Below, in pieces: positions 8,123-15,661 of a stretch of DNA of 32,272 bases. A model generated the notes under the pieces. The model was not told the DNA's origin, did not search any database, and saw only the letters and a list, made by a program, of their open reading frames with translations. The position numbers and the translations under genes are program-made. Position 1 is the stretch's first letter, and the number at the start of each line of letters is the position of its first letter. Origin of the DNA: Betaproteobacteria bacterium RIFCSPLOWO2_12_FULL_62_58 (GTDB taxonomy: Bacteria; Pseudomonadota; Gammaproteobacteria; Burkholderiales; SG8-41); contig MERI01000205.1 in the NCBI GenBank assembly GCA_001772005.1, positions 1 through 32,272 of the forward strand. The letters run 5' to 3'.

Positions 8123-8881
8123 TCAAATCCCCTGGTAGCGCACTGCTGTATTCAACGCCAGGTCGGCGCGCACCTGGGTCGTCGTGTAAGTTGCAATGCG
8201 TTTCGAAATTTCGCTGCGCGGATCGTTCAGATCGCCGAAAATCATCGCGTTGCGCCCGGCCGCGGCACACGCCTCGACGCACGCGGGCGTCCGGTCGCGG
8301 TCGATGCGGTGCACGCACAACGTGCACGACTCGACGGTGCCTTTGCCGCGCGGCACGTCCGGGTTCTGCCCGGTCACCTCCTCGTGCACGAACGAGCGCG
8401 CCTTGTACGGACACGCCATCATGCAGTAGCGGCAGCCGATGCAGATGTGGCGGTCGACCAGCACGATACCGTCGGCGCGTTTGAACGACGCGCCGGTCGG
8501 ACAGACATCGACGCACGGCGGGTGTTCGCAGTGCTGGCACAGCATCGGCAGCGAATGCGTTTTGCCGCTGCGCAGGTCTTTGAGCTCCATTTTGCGAATC
8601 CACTGCGAGTCGGTTGGCTTGAGTCCGCCGGAAAGATGGTTCTCCCTGCTGCATGCAGTCACGCAGTCGTTGCAGCCCGTGCCGCATAGGTTGGTGTCGA
8701 TCAGCATGCCCCAGCGCACCTTGTCAGACGCGGCTTCCGCGGCGGGACGGCCGTGCGCCAGATCGAACAGCGTCACGCCGGGCGCAATCGCCAATCCGGC
8801 GACAGCGGCCGCGCCCCAGCCGATGAACTGCCTGCGGCTCATCGCTTCGGGTTGATCCGGCGAACGATCGGTCTCGTTCAT
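8123..8881 (-). CDS. dsrO: DsrO, periplasmic four-cluster iron-sulfur protein
   Basis: This is a 252-aa ferredoxin-like electron-transfer subunit. A twin-arginine signal is visible near the N-terminus (SRRQFIGWGAAAVAGLAIAPG), so the protein is exported folded by Tat. Cys clusters follow: CGTGCNDCVTACS, CQHCEHPPCVDVCP, CIGCRYCMMACPYKAR and CTLCVHRID, the four 4Fe-4S sites of the DmsB/NrfC type. It passes electrons between the DsrJ haems and DsrP. The start at 8881 overlaps the dsrJ stop by an ATGA junction, which indicates coupled translation. Confidence 0.94.
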   Translation of the reverse strand: MNETDRSPDQPEAMSRRQFIGWGAAAVAGLAIAPGVTLFDLAHGRPAAEAASDKVRWGMLIDTNLCGTGCNDCVTACSRENHLSGGLKPTDSQWIRKMELKDLRSGKTHSLPMLCQHCEHPPCVDVCPTGASFKRADGIVLVDRHICIGCRYCMMACPYKARSFVHEEVTGQNPDVPRGKGTVESCTLCVHRIDRDRTPACVEACAAAGRNAMIFGDLNDPRSEISKRIATYTTTQVRADLALNTAVRYQGI

Positions 8882-9372
8882 TTCGCCGCCTGTCCGGTCA
8901 CCCTTTGCGCATCCCCCGCCTGCCTGGGCGCCGCCCGCGCGGCGGACGCCTTCGGCTTGCTGGCATGGCATTCGAAGCAATCGAGCTTCACCGCCGCATA
9001 GCTGTGGCAGCTCTGGCAGAAGTTCTGCTGGCTGCCGACCACGCTGTCGTTCTTCCGGCTGGCATGGCACTCGATGCAGCCATTGAGGCTGTACTTCGTG
9101 GTGCGTATGCCTTTGTGCATCGTCTCGTCGCGCTGGTGCTTGAGCAACTCCATGTGGTTCTTGCGCATGAACTCGGTGCTCTCGACGCATTTCTCGCCCC
9201 TGCCGGCTTCGATCGCCGGTTTCGGCACGCGGCCGGCGTCCGCGGCGAGCACCGGCGACGCAACTGCCGGTACAACAACGAGCAGCAACCACAACCCCCA
9301 CCCTAGCCCTCCCCCTGGAAGGGGGAGGGAATAGTGAATTGCTTTTTTCGGAATGTCACGAGCAAAGCTCAT
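8878..9372 (-). CDS. dsrJ: DsrJ, periplasmic triheme cytochrome c
   Basis: This is a 164-aa exported cytochrome with three CxxCH haem sites (CIECH, CQSCH, CFECH) and the early Cys in EKCVEST, which in the family is an unusual haem ligand. The signal sequence has a hydrophobic core LWLLLVVVPAVASPVLA followed by mature sequence from about residue 45. The region before the core, LPLPGGGLGWGL, is encoded by a dispersed GC-rich palindromic repeat (about 9295-9330), which seems to have been absorbed into the signal peptide. The Ala-rich C-terminal tail overlaps the dsrO start. DsrJ is part of DsrMKJOP. Confidence 0.93.
   Translation of the reverse strand: MSFARDIPKKAIHYSLPLPGGGLGWGLWLLLVVVPAVASPVLAADAGRVPKPAIEAGRGEKCVESTEFMRKNHMELLKHQRDETMHKGIRTTKYSLNGCIECHASRKNDSVVGSQQNFCQSCHSYAAVKLDCFECHASKPKASAARAAPRQAGDAQRVTGQAAK
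9295..9330 (-). repeat. GC-rich palindromic repeat inside the dsrJ signal sequence
   Basis: A perfect 10-bp stem, 9307-9316 with 9320-9329, has a 3-base loop and is flanked by CACCCTAGCC. Similar CCCTCNCCCT...GGGAGAGGG palindromes occur at 14845-14880 in this window and are common as dispersed intergenic repeats in proteobacteria. Here the repeat is in frame and encodes about residues 14-27 of DsrJ. Confidence 0.6.
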
Positions 9373-9413
9373 CGCTTCTCACTCGATCCTCGATCCTGAA
9401 TCCTGAATCCCGC

Positions 9414-11372
9414 TCACTCCCCCAGTCCCATCTGGATATATCCGGTGGGACACACGTCGCGGCAGATATGGCAGCCGATGCAGCGCGTGTAGTCGGTGTC
9501 CACATAGCGGCCCGTGGTGGATTTCGCCTTGTTGACCTTGAACACCGCCTTCTGCGGGCAATACACCACGCAGTTGTCGCATTCGAAGCATAGCCCGCAG
9601 CTCATGCAGCGCTTCGCCTCCGCCACTGCGTCCGGGTCGGTGAGACATTCCAGCCGCTCCTGGAAATTCCCCAGCGCCTGCTCTTTCGTCAGCGTGACGA
9701 CTTTGCGCTTGTTGCGCGGCGTGTGCGGGAAGTGGCCGAGAAACAGCTCGTCGTGCGGAATCACGTATTTCCGCGAGCGGTTCTCGTAGTTATGGATCGC
9801 CATGTTGCCGCTGTCGGTGCCCCAGATGCCGGCATGGGGCGCTTCCTCGATCGGCAACCCCTTCTCGATCATCTTGCGCTGGAGATCGAAAGTGTGCACA
9901 TCGATCTTCGGCCGCTTGTCCTGCGCCTCACCGCGCAGGTAGCGGTCGATGCCCTCCGCGGCTATCCAGCCGTGGCCGATCGCGGAGGTGAGCAAATGCG
10001 GGCGGATCACGTCACCGCCGACGAATATCCCCTGCTTGCCGGGAACCTGGTAATTCTTGTCGGCGTTGATCATGCCCCTGCCGTTGTCGAAGCTCTCCAG
10101 GCCGGTGAAGTCCACCGCCTGTCCGATCGCCGAAACGATCAGGTCGGCTTCAATGTCGCGCTCGGTGCCCGGCTTGACCTTGATGTCGAGCCCGCCGTTC
10201 TTGAACGAAGCCTCGCACTCGGCCAGGCGCAGCGCGGTGGCGCGGCCGCTCGCATCGCGCAGCACTTCGACCGGCGTGATGCCGCAGCGAATCTCGATGC
10301 CTTCGGCCAGCGCCTGCTCGATCTCGTGCTTGTTGGCCTGCATCTGGTCGATCGGGAACAACGAGGTGAGGATCACTTCCGCTCCCTGTTTCGCGGAAAT
10401 CTCCGCGACGTCGTGGGCGACGCGGCCCTGGATCACGTATTCGGGACGGTCCTGTTCGTGCACCTGTGTGATGTGGCCGAGCCGGCGCGCCACCGTCGCC
10501 ACATCGATCGAGGTATCACCGCCGCCAACCACCACGACGCGCTTGCCGACATGGCGCAGGCGCCCGTCGTTGAACGCGCGCAGGAACGCGGTTGCGGTCA
10601 CGCAGTTGGGCGCATCGGCGCCGGGTACCTCAAGCGGCCGGCCGCTTTGCGCGCCGAGCCCCATGAACACCGCGTCGTACTCCCTCTCGATCTGCTCCAT
10701 CGCGATATCGCGGCCGATCCGTGTTTTCAGCCGGACTTCGATCCCGAGGTCGAGGATGCGCTGGATCTCGGCGTCGAGCACGTCGCGCGGTGTGCGGAAC
10801 CCCGGGATGCCGTAGCGCATCATGCCGCCGAGGTGCTCGTGCTCGTCGAAAATCGTGCAGCCGTGGCCCTTCAGCGCGAGCTGGTAGGCGCACGACAGGC
10901 CGGCGGGACCGCCGCCGATGATGGCGATCTTCTTTCCGGTGCCGGCGGCGGGCTTCGTGAATTTCAGGTTGTTCTCGATCGCGTACTCGCCGAGGAAATG
11001 CTCGACCGAGTTGATGCCGACGTAATCTTCGACCTGGTTGCGGTTGCAGCCGGATTCGCACGGCGCCGGGCAGACGCGGCCCATCACCGAGGGGAAAGGA
11101 TTGGCCTCGGTGAGGCGCCGGAACGCGTATTCCGGAACGGGCACGCCCGCCGGGGGTTTCTCGACACCCCGCATGATGTTGAGGTAGCTGCGAATGTCTT
11201 CACCGGACGGGCAGCTCGCCTGGCACGGCGGCGCGCTCTGCACGTAGGTCGGGCATTTGTGCGAATGATCGGCGTCGAAAATCTCCTCCTGCCATGGGCG
11301 ATGCTCCTCGTCGCCGTCCTGGTAGCGCCGAAAAGTGAGTTTCGTGTTCGTGCCGCCGGATGTGTCTGACAT
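9414..11372 (-). CDS. dsrL: DsrL, NAD(P)H-linked iron-sulfur flavoprotein
   Basis: This is a 652-aa cytoplasmic oxidoreductase related to the GltD subunit of glutamate synthase, which couples rDsr to NAD(P). An N-terminal Fe-S domain has CQASCPSGEDIRSYLN and CPAPCESGCNRN. An FAD fold (IAIIGGGPAGLSCAYQLALKG), a nucleotide fold (VVVVGGGDTSIDVATVARRLG) and the second FAD motif GIFVGGDV follow. The C-terminus is a two-cluster ferredoxin with CMSCGLCFECDNCVVYCP and CIGCHICRDVCP. The length is close to the 655 aa I recall for the Allochromatium protein. ATG 11372 has an upstream GGGGA; a longer in-frame start would be translated from the repeat leader. Confidence 0.95.
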   Translation of the reverse strand: MSDTSGGTNTKLTFRRYQDGDEEHRPWQEEIFDADHSHKCPTYVQSAPPCQASCPSGEDIRSYLNIMRGVEKPPAGVPVPEYAFRRLTEANPFPSVMGRVCPAPCESGCNRNQVEDYVGINSVEHFLGEYAIENNLKFTKPAAGTGKKIAIIGGGPAGLSCAYQLALKGHGCTIFDEHEHLGGMMRYGIPGFRTPRDVLDAEIQRILDLGIEVRLKTRIGRDIAMEQIEREYDAVFMGLGAQSGRPLEVPGADAPNCVTATAFLRAFNDGRLRHVGKRVVVVGGGDTSIDVATVARRLGHITQVHEQDRPEYVIQGRVAHDVAEISAKQGAEVILTSLFPIDQMQANKHEIEQALAEGIEIRCGITPVEVLRDASGRATALRLAECEASFKNGGLDIKVKPGTERDIEADLIVSAIGQAVDFTGLESFDNGRGMINADKNYQVPGKQGIFVGGDVIRPHLLTSAIGHGWIAAEGIDRYLRGEAQDKRPKIDVHTFDLQRKMIEKGLPIEEAPHAGIWGTDSGNMAIHNYENRSRKYVIPHDELFLGHFPHTPRNKRKVVTLTKEQALGNFQERLECLTDPDAVAEAKRCMSCGLCFECDNCVVYCPQKAVFKVNKAKSTTGRYVDTDYTRCIGCHICRDVCPTGYIQMGLGE

Positions 11373-11612
11373 CTCTGATCCCCTAAGCCGGCGTAGCCGG
11401 AAGCAAAACAACTCCAACGCAAAGATTCTTTTCAATACCCCCTTGAGGGGTACGCAAAGAAAACAGAAAGAACCACAGGCAGGATTCTTTGCGACTTTTC
11501 TTTTTCTCTGCGTCTTTGCGTTGGGATTCCTCTCCAAATTCGCTAACAGTGAATTGGTAAGAGTCTAATAAGACAGGCTGGTGCACGGCGCAGCCGAAGC
11601 GGTCCGGAAAGC
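11373..11612 (-). promoter_or_regulatory. dsrK-dsrL intergenic leader containing a repeat with 10-bp inverted ends
   Basis: No gene is seen. The segment 11415-11523 (109 bp) is bounded by CAACGCAAAG (11415-11424) and CTTTGCGTTG (11514-11523), which are exact inverted repeats. Inside is a small hairpin ACCCC/GGGGT. Next to the dsrL start lies CCGGC-GTA-GCCGG (11388-11400). The flanks on both sides are homologous, in gene orientation, to the leader of the tandem-TusA gene at 19620-19835, but the bounded segment is in the opposite orientation relative to those flanks. Confidence 0.6.
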
Positions 11613-13109
11613 TCACTGTTTCGTTCCCAGCCGGATCGCGCCGCTCACCAGTTGGTGCACGCCACCCACCATGTCCATGTCGAACTTGTAATACGGCAGA
11701 ACCTTGCTGAACTGCGCCTTGCAGATCGCGCAGATCGTCGCCATGAAATTGACGCCGTGCTCGTCGACCACCTGCTTGAGCGCCTCCATGCGCGGCAGCG
11801 CCCCTTTCACGCGCAGTTCGATCAGGTCGTCGCTGAGCAGACCGCCGCCGCCGCCGCAGCAGAACGTGTTCTCGTGGATCGTTTCCGGCGCCATGTCGTG
11901 AAAATGGTTGACGCAGGCCTTGATGATCTCGCGCGGGATGATGCACTGGCCGCGCGGCATGTTGCCCATGCGCGAGCCGCGCGCAACATTGCACGAATCG
12001 TGAAACGTGACGATGCGCTGATCGTTGGCTTCCTTGTCGAGCGTGAGCGCGCCGCGCCGGATCAGGTCGTAGGTGACCTCGCAGATGTGCTGCGGCGCCG
12101 GATAATTCCGGTCGAGAAAATCGAACGGCCCGATCAGCGTATTCCAGAAGCTGTAGGCAACACGCCAGGCGTGGCCGCATTCTCCGACGGCGATGCGCTT
12201 GACGCCCAACTCGAGCGCCGCCTCGCGCACGCGCATCGAGATCTTGCGCATCTGTTCGTAGCTGCCGATGAACAGCCCGAAGTTGCCGGCCTCGGAAGCG
12301 TGCGACGACAGCGTCCAACTGATGCCGGCCTGATGAAACACCTTGGCGTAGCCGATCAGGCTTTCGACGTGCGGCTCGGAAAAGAAATCGGCGGAGGGCG
12401 TGACCAGCAGCACTTCCGCGCCCTGCACGTCGAGCGGCAACCTGACGTCGGCGCCGGTCGCGTCCTTGATGTCTTCCTCGAGCCCGGCGAGCGTGTCTTC
12501 CAGCGCGGGGCCCGGCAGGCCGAGATTGTTGCCGATCTTGTGCACCTTGCCGATGATCTCGTTGCTGTACTTCTGCCCCATGCCGATCGCGTCCATGATG
12601 TCCCTGGCGGCCATGGTGATTTCGGCGGTATCGATGCCGTACGGGCAGAACACCGAGCACCGGCGGCATTCCGAGCATTGGTTGAAGTAGCTGTACCACT
12701 CGTCGAGCACTTCGCGGGTCAGGTCCTCGGCGCCCACCAGCTTCGGAAAATACTTTCCAGCCAGGGTGAAATAGCGGCGGTAGATTTTGCGCATCAGGTC
12801 CTGGCGCGCAACCGGCATGTTCTTGGGATCGCCGGTGCCGAGAAAATAGTGGCACTTGTCGGCGCAGGCGCCGCAATGCACGCAGGCATCCAGATACACC
12901 TTGAGCGAGCGGTACTTGGCGAGCAGCTCGCCCATCCTGGCGATGGCCTTTTCCTGCCAGTTCTCCACCAGTTCACCGGGAAATCCGAGCGCCTTCTGAA
13001 TCGGCGCGGCGGCGACGAACGGCCGGCTGTGCGCCATCGCGCCGGCCTGCAATATCGGAATGACCGGGTATTCCTTCAGCCTCGGGGTTTCAAATTCTGC
13101 GACCGCCAC
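11613..13109 (-). CDS. dsrK: DsrK, HdrD-like iron-sulfur catalytic subunit
   Basis: This is a 498-aa cytoplasmic-face subunit of DsrMKJOP related to heterodisulfide reductase HdrD; it is thought to act on the DsrC disulfide or persulfide. Two 4Fe-4S motifs lie at about residues 75-90 (CVHCGACADKC) and 140-155 (CSECRRCSVFCPY). The CCG-type catalytic region follows: GECGHAW, FHDSCNVARG, FCCGGGGGL and CAICKAQ, which in Hdr proteins hold the special cluster. The start is GTG at 13109 with AGGGAAAA upstream. The 554-base gap to dsrM is unusual for this operon. Confidence 0.95.
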   Translation of the reverse strand: MAVAEFETPRLKEYPVIPILQAGAMAHSRPFVAAAPIQKALGFPGELVENWQEKAIARMGELLAKYRSLKVYLDACVHCGACADKCHYFLGTGDPKNMPVARQDLMRKIYRRYFTLAGKYFPKLVGAEDLTREVLDEWYSYFNQCSECRRCSVFCPYGIDTAEITMAARDIMDAIGMGQKYSNEIIGKVHKIGNNLGLPGPALEDTLAGLEEDIKDATGADVRLPLDVQGAEVLLVTPSADFFSEPHVESLIGYAKVFHQAGISWTLSSHASEAGNFGLFIGSYEQMRKISMRVREAALELGVKRIAVGECGHAWRVAYSFWNTLIGPFDFLDRNYPAPQHICEVTYDLIRRGALTLDKEANDQRIVTFHDSCNVARGSRMGNMPRGQCIIPREIIKACVNHFHDMAPETIHENTFCCGGGGGLLSDDLIELRVKGALPRMEALKQVVDEHGVNFMATICAICKAQFSKVLPYYKFDMDMVGGVHQLVSGAIRLGTKQ

Positions 13110-13663
13110 GGTTTTTCCCTAACCTATTGACTATTATCTAACTGCGTGACATCCAAGAAGAGCATATCGCATGGCGCAACCACCCCGTCCGCTTCGCGTC
13201 CACCCCTCCTTATCGAAGGCGGGGAGAACCACCCCGTCCGCTTCGCGTCCACCCCTCCTTGGAAAGGAGGGGAAAAAATTCTCCCCTCCTCTGATGAGAG
13301 GAGGGGTGCCTCCACAGGAGGCGGGGTGGTGTGGATGAGTGTCACGCGGATATGTAATGCTCAATAATTTATGAACCACAGAGGACTCAGAGAGAAGCAC
13401 GCATAGGCCGAAAGACCATCGCTTCGATTTCCCTCTAGTGTCCCGAGTCGTTAATTCGTTGCACAATCTTGAGCGTAGGTTGGGGTACGCGCAGCGTTCC
13501 CCGACATCCGCTGAGCGTCAGGTAGCCACCGATGCGGCAACCTGACCTACACGTTCTCAATGCAAGCGGCCTGAGGAATTCTGCATCGAAATAATGACCC
13601 ACCACACTAGAACTTCTTGCTCCTCTTGCCTTTCTCTGGGGTCTCTGTGTCCTCTGTGGCTAA
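13110..13663. repeat. Repeat-filled dsrK-dsrM intergenic region
   Basis: No gene is seen in 554 bases. A 33-bp direct repeat occurs at 13179-13211 and 13228-13260, followed by several short palindromes of GGAGGGG type up to about 13330. An inverted pair, ACCACAGAGGACTCAGAGAG (about 13374) and CTCTGTGTCCTCTGTGG (about 13643), encloses about 250 bases. Within it, GTAGGTTGGGG...CCCCGACA (about 13478-13507) and CAACCTGACCTAC (about 13539-13551) are another repeat family. The region looks like nested insertions of three non-autonomous repeat types; no transposase fragment is recognised. Confidence 0.65.
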
Positions 13664-14401
13664 TCATGGTTTTGCCTTTTCAAGTTGCGCCGCCCACGGC
13701 GCGACATGCCGCTTGTCGCGGGCGTCGTCCGCCTGGTTGCGCGTCGGGCTGAAGAAGATGCCCGGGGCATGCAGGAGCTTGCTCGCCGGAAAGATCGCCA
13801 TCAGCGCCGCCACCAGAACGAGATGCACCAGCAGCAGCGGGTCGGTAGGCACTGGCTGCCAGTCGAAGTACAGCAATCCCAGCATGAACGCTTTCGCCGC
13901 GACGATATCGGTGTGGGCGACATATTTCATGGCGAGGCCGGTGGCGCCGATCGCGATCAGCAGCACCAGCATCAGATGATCGGAAGGCGTCGAAATGTAA
14001 CGAATGCGTTCGACGAATATGCGCCGCGCCCACAAGCCCGCGAGCGCGGCGACCATGGCAAAGCCGGCGTAAAGTCCGAACGGCTGCACGAGCGCGACCG
14101 CCGCCCACACCGGTTCAGTGACATAACGCAGATGACGCAGCAACACCAGCGCCAGCGCCACATGGAACAGCCAGCCAAGGCCCCAGATCCACTTGCTGGA
14201 TTTGAACAGGCTTTCGAACAGCACCACCTCGCGCGCCATGCGCAGCACCACCCCTCGGGCATGCGGCGGCGCGGGCGTGGTGGGAATCCTGAGCGGAGCC
14301 GGGGTGCGCGCGTAATCGTAGATCTGGTACGCGAGTCCGCCGATCAGCACGGCAGCGGCCGCGTAGAACAGCATCGCGAAAAAGATCGTGGCGGCGGTCA
14401 T
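13664..14401 (-). CDS. dsrM: DsrM, cytochrome b-type membrane subunit (NarI-like)
   Basis: This is a 245-aa integral membrane protein of the nitrate reductase gamma family. About five to six hydrophobic helices are seen, including IFFAMLFYAAAAVLIGGLAYQ and HVALALVLLRHLRYV, with His residues (WLFHVAL, LLRHLR, LVHLVLV) placed as haem b ligands. It exchanges electrons with the quinone pool and anchors DsrK. ATG 14401 starts just before the first helix; GTG at 14416 or 14428 would add a few residues. A 10-bp hairpin lies upstream between dsrC and this start. Confidence 0.9.
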   Translation of the reverse strand: MTAATIFFAMLFYAAAAVLIGGLAYQIYDYARTPAPLRIPTTPAPPHARGVVLRMAREVVLFESLFKSSKWIWGLGWLFHVALALVLLRHLRYVTEPVWAAVALVQPFGLYAGFAMVAALAGLWARRIFVERIRYISTPSDHLMLVLLIAIGATGLAMKYVAHTDIVAAKAFMLGLLYFDWQPVPTDPLLLVHLVLVAALMAIFPASKLLHAPGIFFSPTRNQADDARDKRHVAPWAAQLEKAKP

Positions 14402-14422
14402 ATCATTCCATGCCACATCCCT

Positions 14423-14447
14423 CCTCACCGCGGTCTTCGCGGTGAGG
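14423..14447 (-). promoter_or_regulatory. Perfect intercistronic hairpin between dsrC and dsrM
   Basis: CCTCACCGCG (14423-14432) and CGCGGTGAGG (14438-14447) form a perfect 10-bp stem with a 5-base loop, 3 to 28 bases after the dsrC stop and just before the dsrM ribosome-binding region. There is no T-run, so it is not a canonical terminator. The position suggests an mRNA-stabilising or processing structure that allows dsrC to be expressed above dsrM. That role is inference. Confidence 0.6.
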
Positions 14448-14449
14448 GT

Positions 14450-14782
14450 TCAGATGCAGCCGGTGGGTTTCGGCAGGCCGGCGATCTTGCACGCCTGCTT
14501 GGCCGGGCCGTAAGGGAACAACTCGTACAGATACTTGCTGTTGCCCTTGTCCGCCCCGAGCTTCTTGCCGATCGCCTTGGTGAGCACCCTCACCGCCGGG
14601 GCGATCTGGTAGTCGTTGTAGTACTCGCGCAGGAAGTTGACCACTTCCCAGTGATTTCCGGTCATGTCGATCTTTTCCTGCTGCGCCAGAAAGCCGGCGA
14701 CGTCCTCGCTCCAGTCGCCGAGATTGACCAGATAGCCTTCCTCGTCGGTCTCGTAAGTCTTGCCATTCAATTCGAAGCCCAT
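14450..14782 (-). CDS. dsrC: DsrC, sulfur carrier protein
   Basis: This is a 110-aa TusE/DsrC-family carrier that receives sulfur from DsrEFH and presents it to DsrAB. The flexible C-terminal arm ends ACKIAGLPKPTGCI, with both redox Cys residues (C98 and penultimate C109) that distinguish true DsrC from TusE-only proteins. ATG 14782 was chosen because AAGGAG lies 7 bases upstream; the earlier in-frame ATG at 14800 adds only Arg-rich residues. It is preceded by a 151-base gap with a possible promoter and a repeat hairpin, consistent with extra control of this gene. Confidence 0.97.
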   Translation of the reverse strand: MGFELNGKTYETDEEGYLVNLGDWSEDVAGFLAQQEKIDMTGNHWEVVNFLREYYNDYQIAPAVRVLTKAIGKKLGADKGNSKYLYELFPYGPAKQACKIAGLPKPTGCI

Positions 14783-14933
14783 TACCCGTCTCCTTGCCAT
14801 TGATAATTGCGAAACCGGACGACAGTCCGCTTTCGCTCGACGCTCCCCTCGCCCTCCGGGAGAGGGGTTGGGGGTGAGGGATCGAGCGATGTTACATAGT
14901 TAAGTAAAGCTCGATAACGCAAAAAATTCGCTG
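14783..14933 (-). promoter_or_regulatory. dsrH-dsrC intergenic region with possible dsrC promoter and hairpin repeat
   Basis: On the minus strand TTGCGT (14917-14922) and TATGTA (14893-14898) lie 18 bases apart and could form a sigma70 -35/-10 pair. Downstream, CGCTCGA (14834-14840) and TCGAGCG (14882-14888) enclose a GC-rich CCCTC...GAGGG palindrome of the same family as that in dsrJ. The promoter match is modest and not proven. Confidence 0.35.
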
Positions 14934-15233
14934 CTATAACCACGACTGCACGGCCCTGTGTTCCGCCACCAAGTCGACAAAACCGCCGTAGTCAACCAGT
15001 TTGACGCCATCGATCACGGTATCCTGCATGCCCCTCGCCTCCAGGTCGGGCCCGAGCGCATACACCGTCATGTGGCTCATCGCCTGCCTGACCTTCGGTT
15101 CCGCGGCGTTGCCTCGGGTCACCGCGTAGACGCCATCCTCGATCAGCAGAACGGCGCTCCCGTTCCTGCAGAAGCGCAGGCAGCTTTCCAGCGCGTTTCT
15201 TTCAAACGGGGATTTGTTCACGATATGCAGCAT
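14934..15233 (-). CDS. dsrH: DsrH, TusB-like subunit of the DsrEFH sulfurtransferase
   Basis: This is a 99-aa protein with the DsrH/TusB start MLHIVNKSPFERNALESCL and a single-domain alpha/beta fold. Its conserved Cys lies in ESCLRFCRNG, near residue 20, the position of the DsrH Cys. It assembles with DsrE and DsrF as a heterohexamer that relays sulfane sulfur from TusA to DsrC. It sits 8 bases after dsrF. Confidence 0.93.
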   Translation of the reverse strand: MLHIVNKSPFERNALESCLRFCRNGSAVLLIEDGVYAVTRGNAAEPKVRQAMSHMTVYALGPDLEARGMQDTVIDGVKLVDYGGFVDLVAEHRAVQSWL

Positions 15234-15241
15234 AGTGATCC

Positions 15242-15649
15242 TTAGAAACTGATCACGACGTCCTGTTGATCCATCAGCTCGCCTATCTGCGCCGAGTTCA
15301 ACACCTCGACCGGCACCAGCAGGCTTTCCGTGGTCAGGCCGCGCGCCTTCAGCGATTCTTCGTCCACGTAGAACTTCTCGATGTCGTAATCTTCCAGCGC
15401 ACGATAAATAGGCGAAAAGTTCTTCACGTCGATCGCCTTGGTATTCTGGCCCTTCACCAGCTCGTAAACGCCATCATCGATGAACACCATGCTGACATCC
15501 TGATCGAACGCCGCGCTGATCAGCACCACCTCCAGCGCTTCGAGCGCGTATACCGTGCCGTAAGGCGCTTTGCGGTTGACAAACATGAACTTCTTGACCG
15601 TGCCGGAGGTTTCGTCCGGCGCGTCGATGCCGCCCGTGGTCTCGTTCAC
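15242..15649 (-). CDS. dsrF: DsrF, TusC-like subunit of DsrEFH
   Basis: This is a 135-aa protein of the DsrE/F superfamily. The core KKFMFVNRKAPYGTVYALEALEVVLISAAF and VSMVFIDDGVYELVKGQ match DsrF/TusC. No active-site Cys is seen, as usual for DsrF, which is structural. Gaps are 12 bases to dsrE and 8 bases to dsrH, so the three are probably cotranslated. Confidence 0.93.
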   Translation of the reverse strand: MNETTGGIDAPDETSGTVKKFMFVNRKAPYGTVYALEALEVVLISAAFDQDVSMVFIDDGVYELVKGQNTKAIDVKNFSPIYRALEDYDIEKFYVDEESLKARGLTTESLLVPVEVLNSAQIGELMDQQDVVISF

Positions 15650-15661
15650 GAAGCGCTCCCG

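Noticed and set aside
9723..11369. 548-aa plus-strand open frame opposite dsrL
   Set aside because: It is an antisense shadow of a firmly identified gene. Its protein is His/Arg/Ala-rich without motifs, as expected from the complement of high-GC coding sequence. The same applies to the long frames opposite dsrK, dsrN, dsrB and the ThDP gene.
11373..11537. N-terminal extension of DsrL by 55 residues
   Set aside because: The extension is encoded by the dispersed repeat leader and is Arg/Lys/Phe-rich. DsrL homology and length fit the start at 11372.
13179..13260. 33-bp direct repeat considered as a CRISPR array
   Set aside because: There are only two copies, with a 16-base spacer. The repeat looks like a dispersed palindromic family, and no third unit or cas operon is present despite the Cas6-like gene at 19024.
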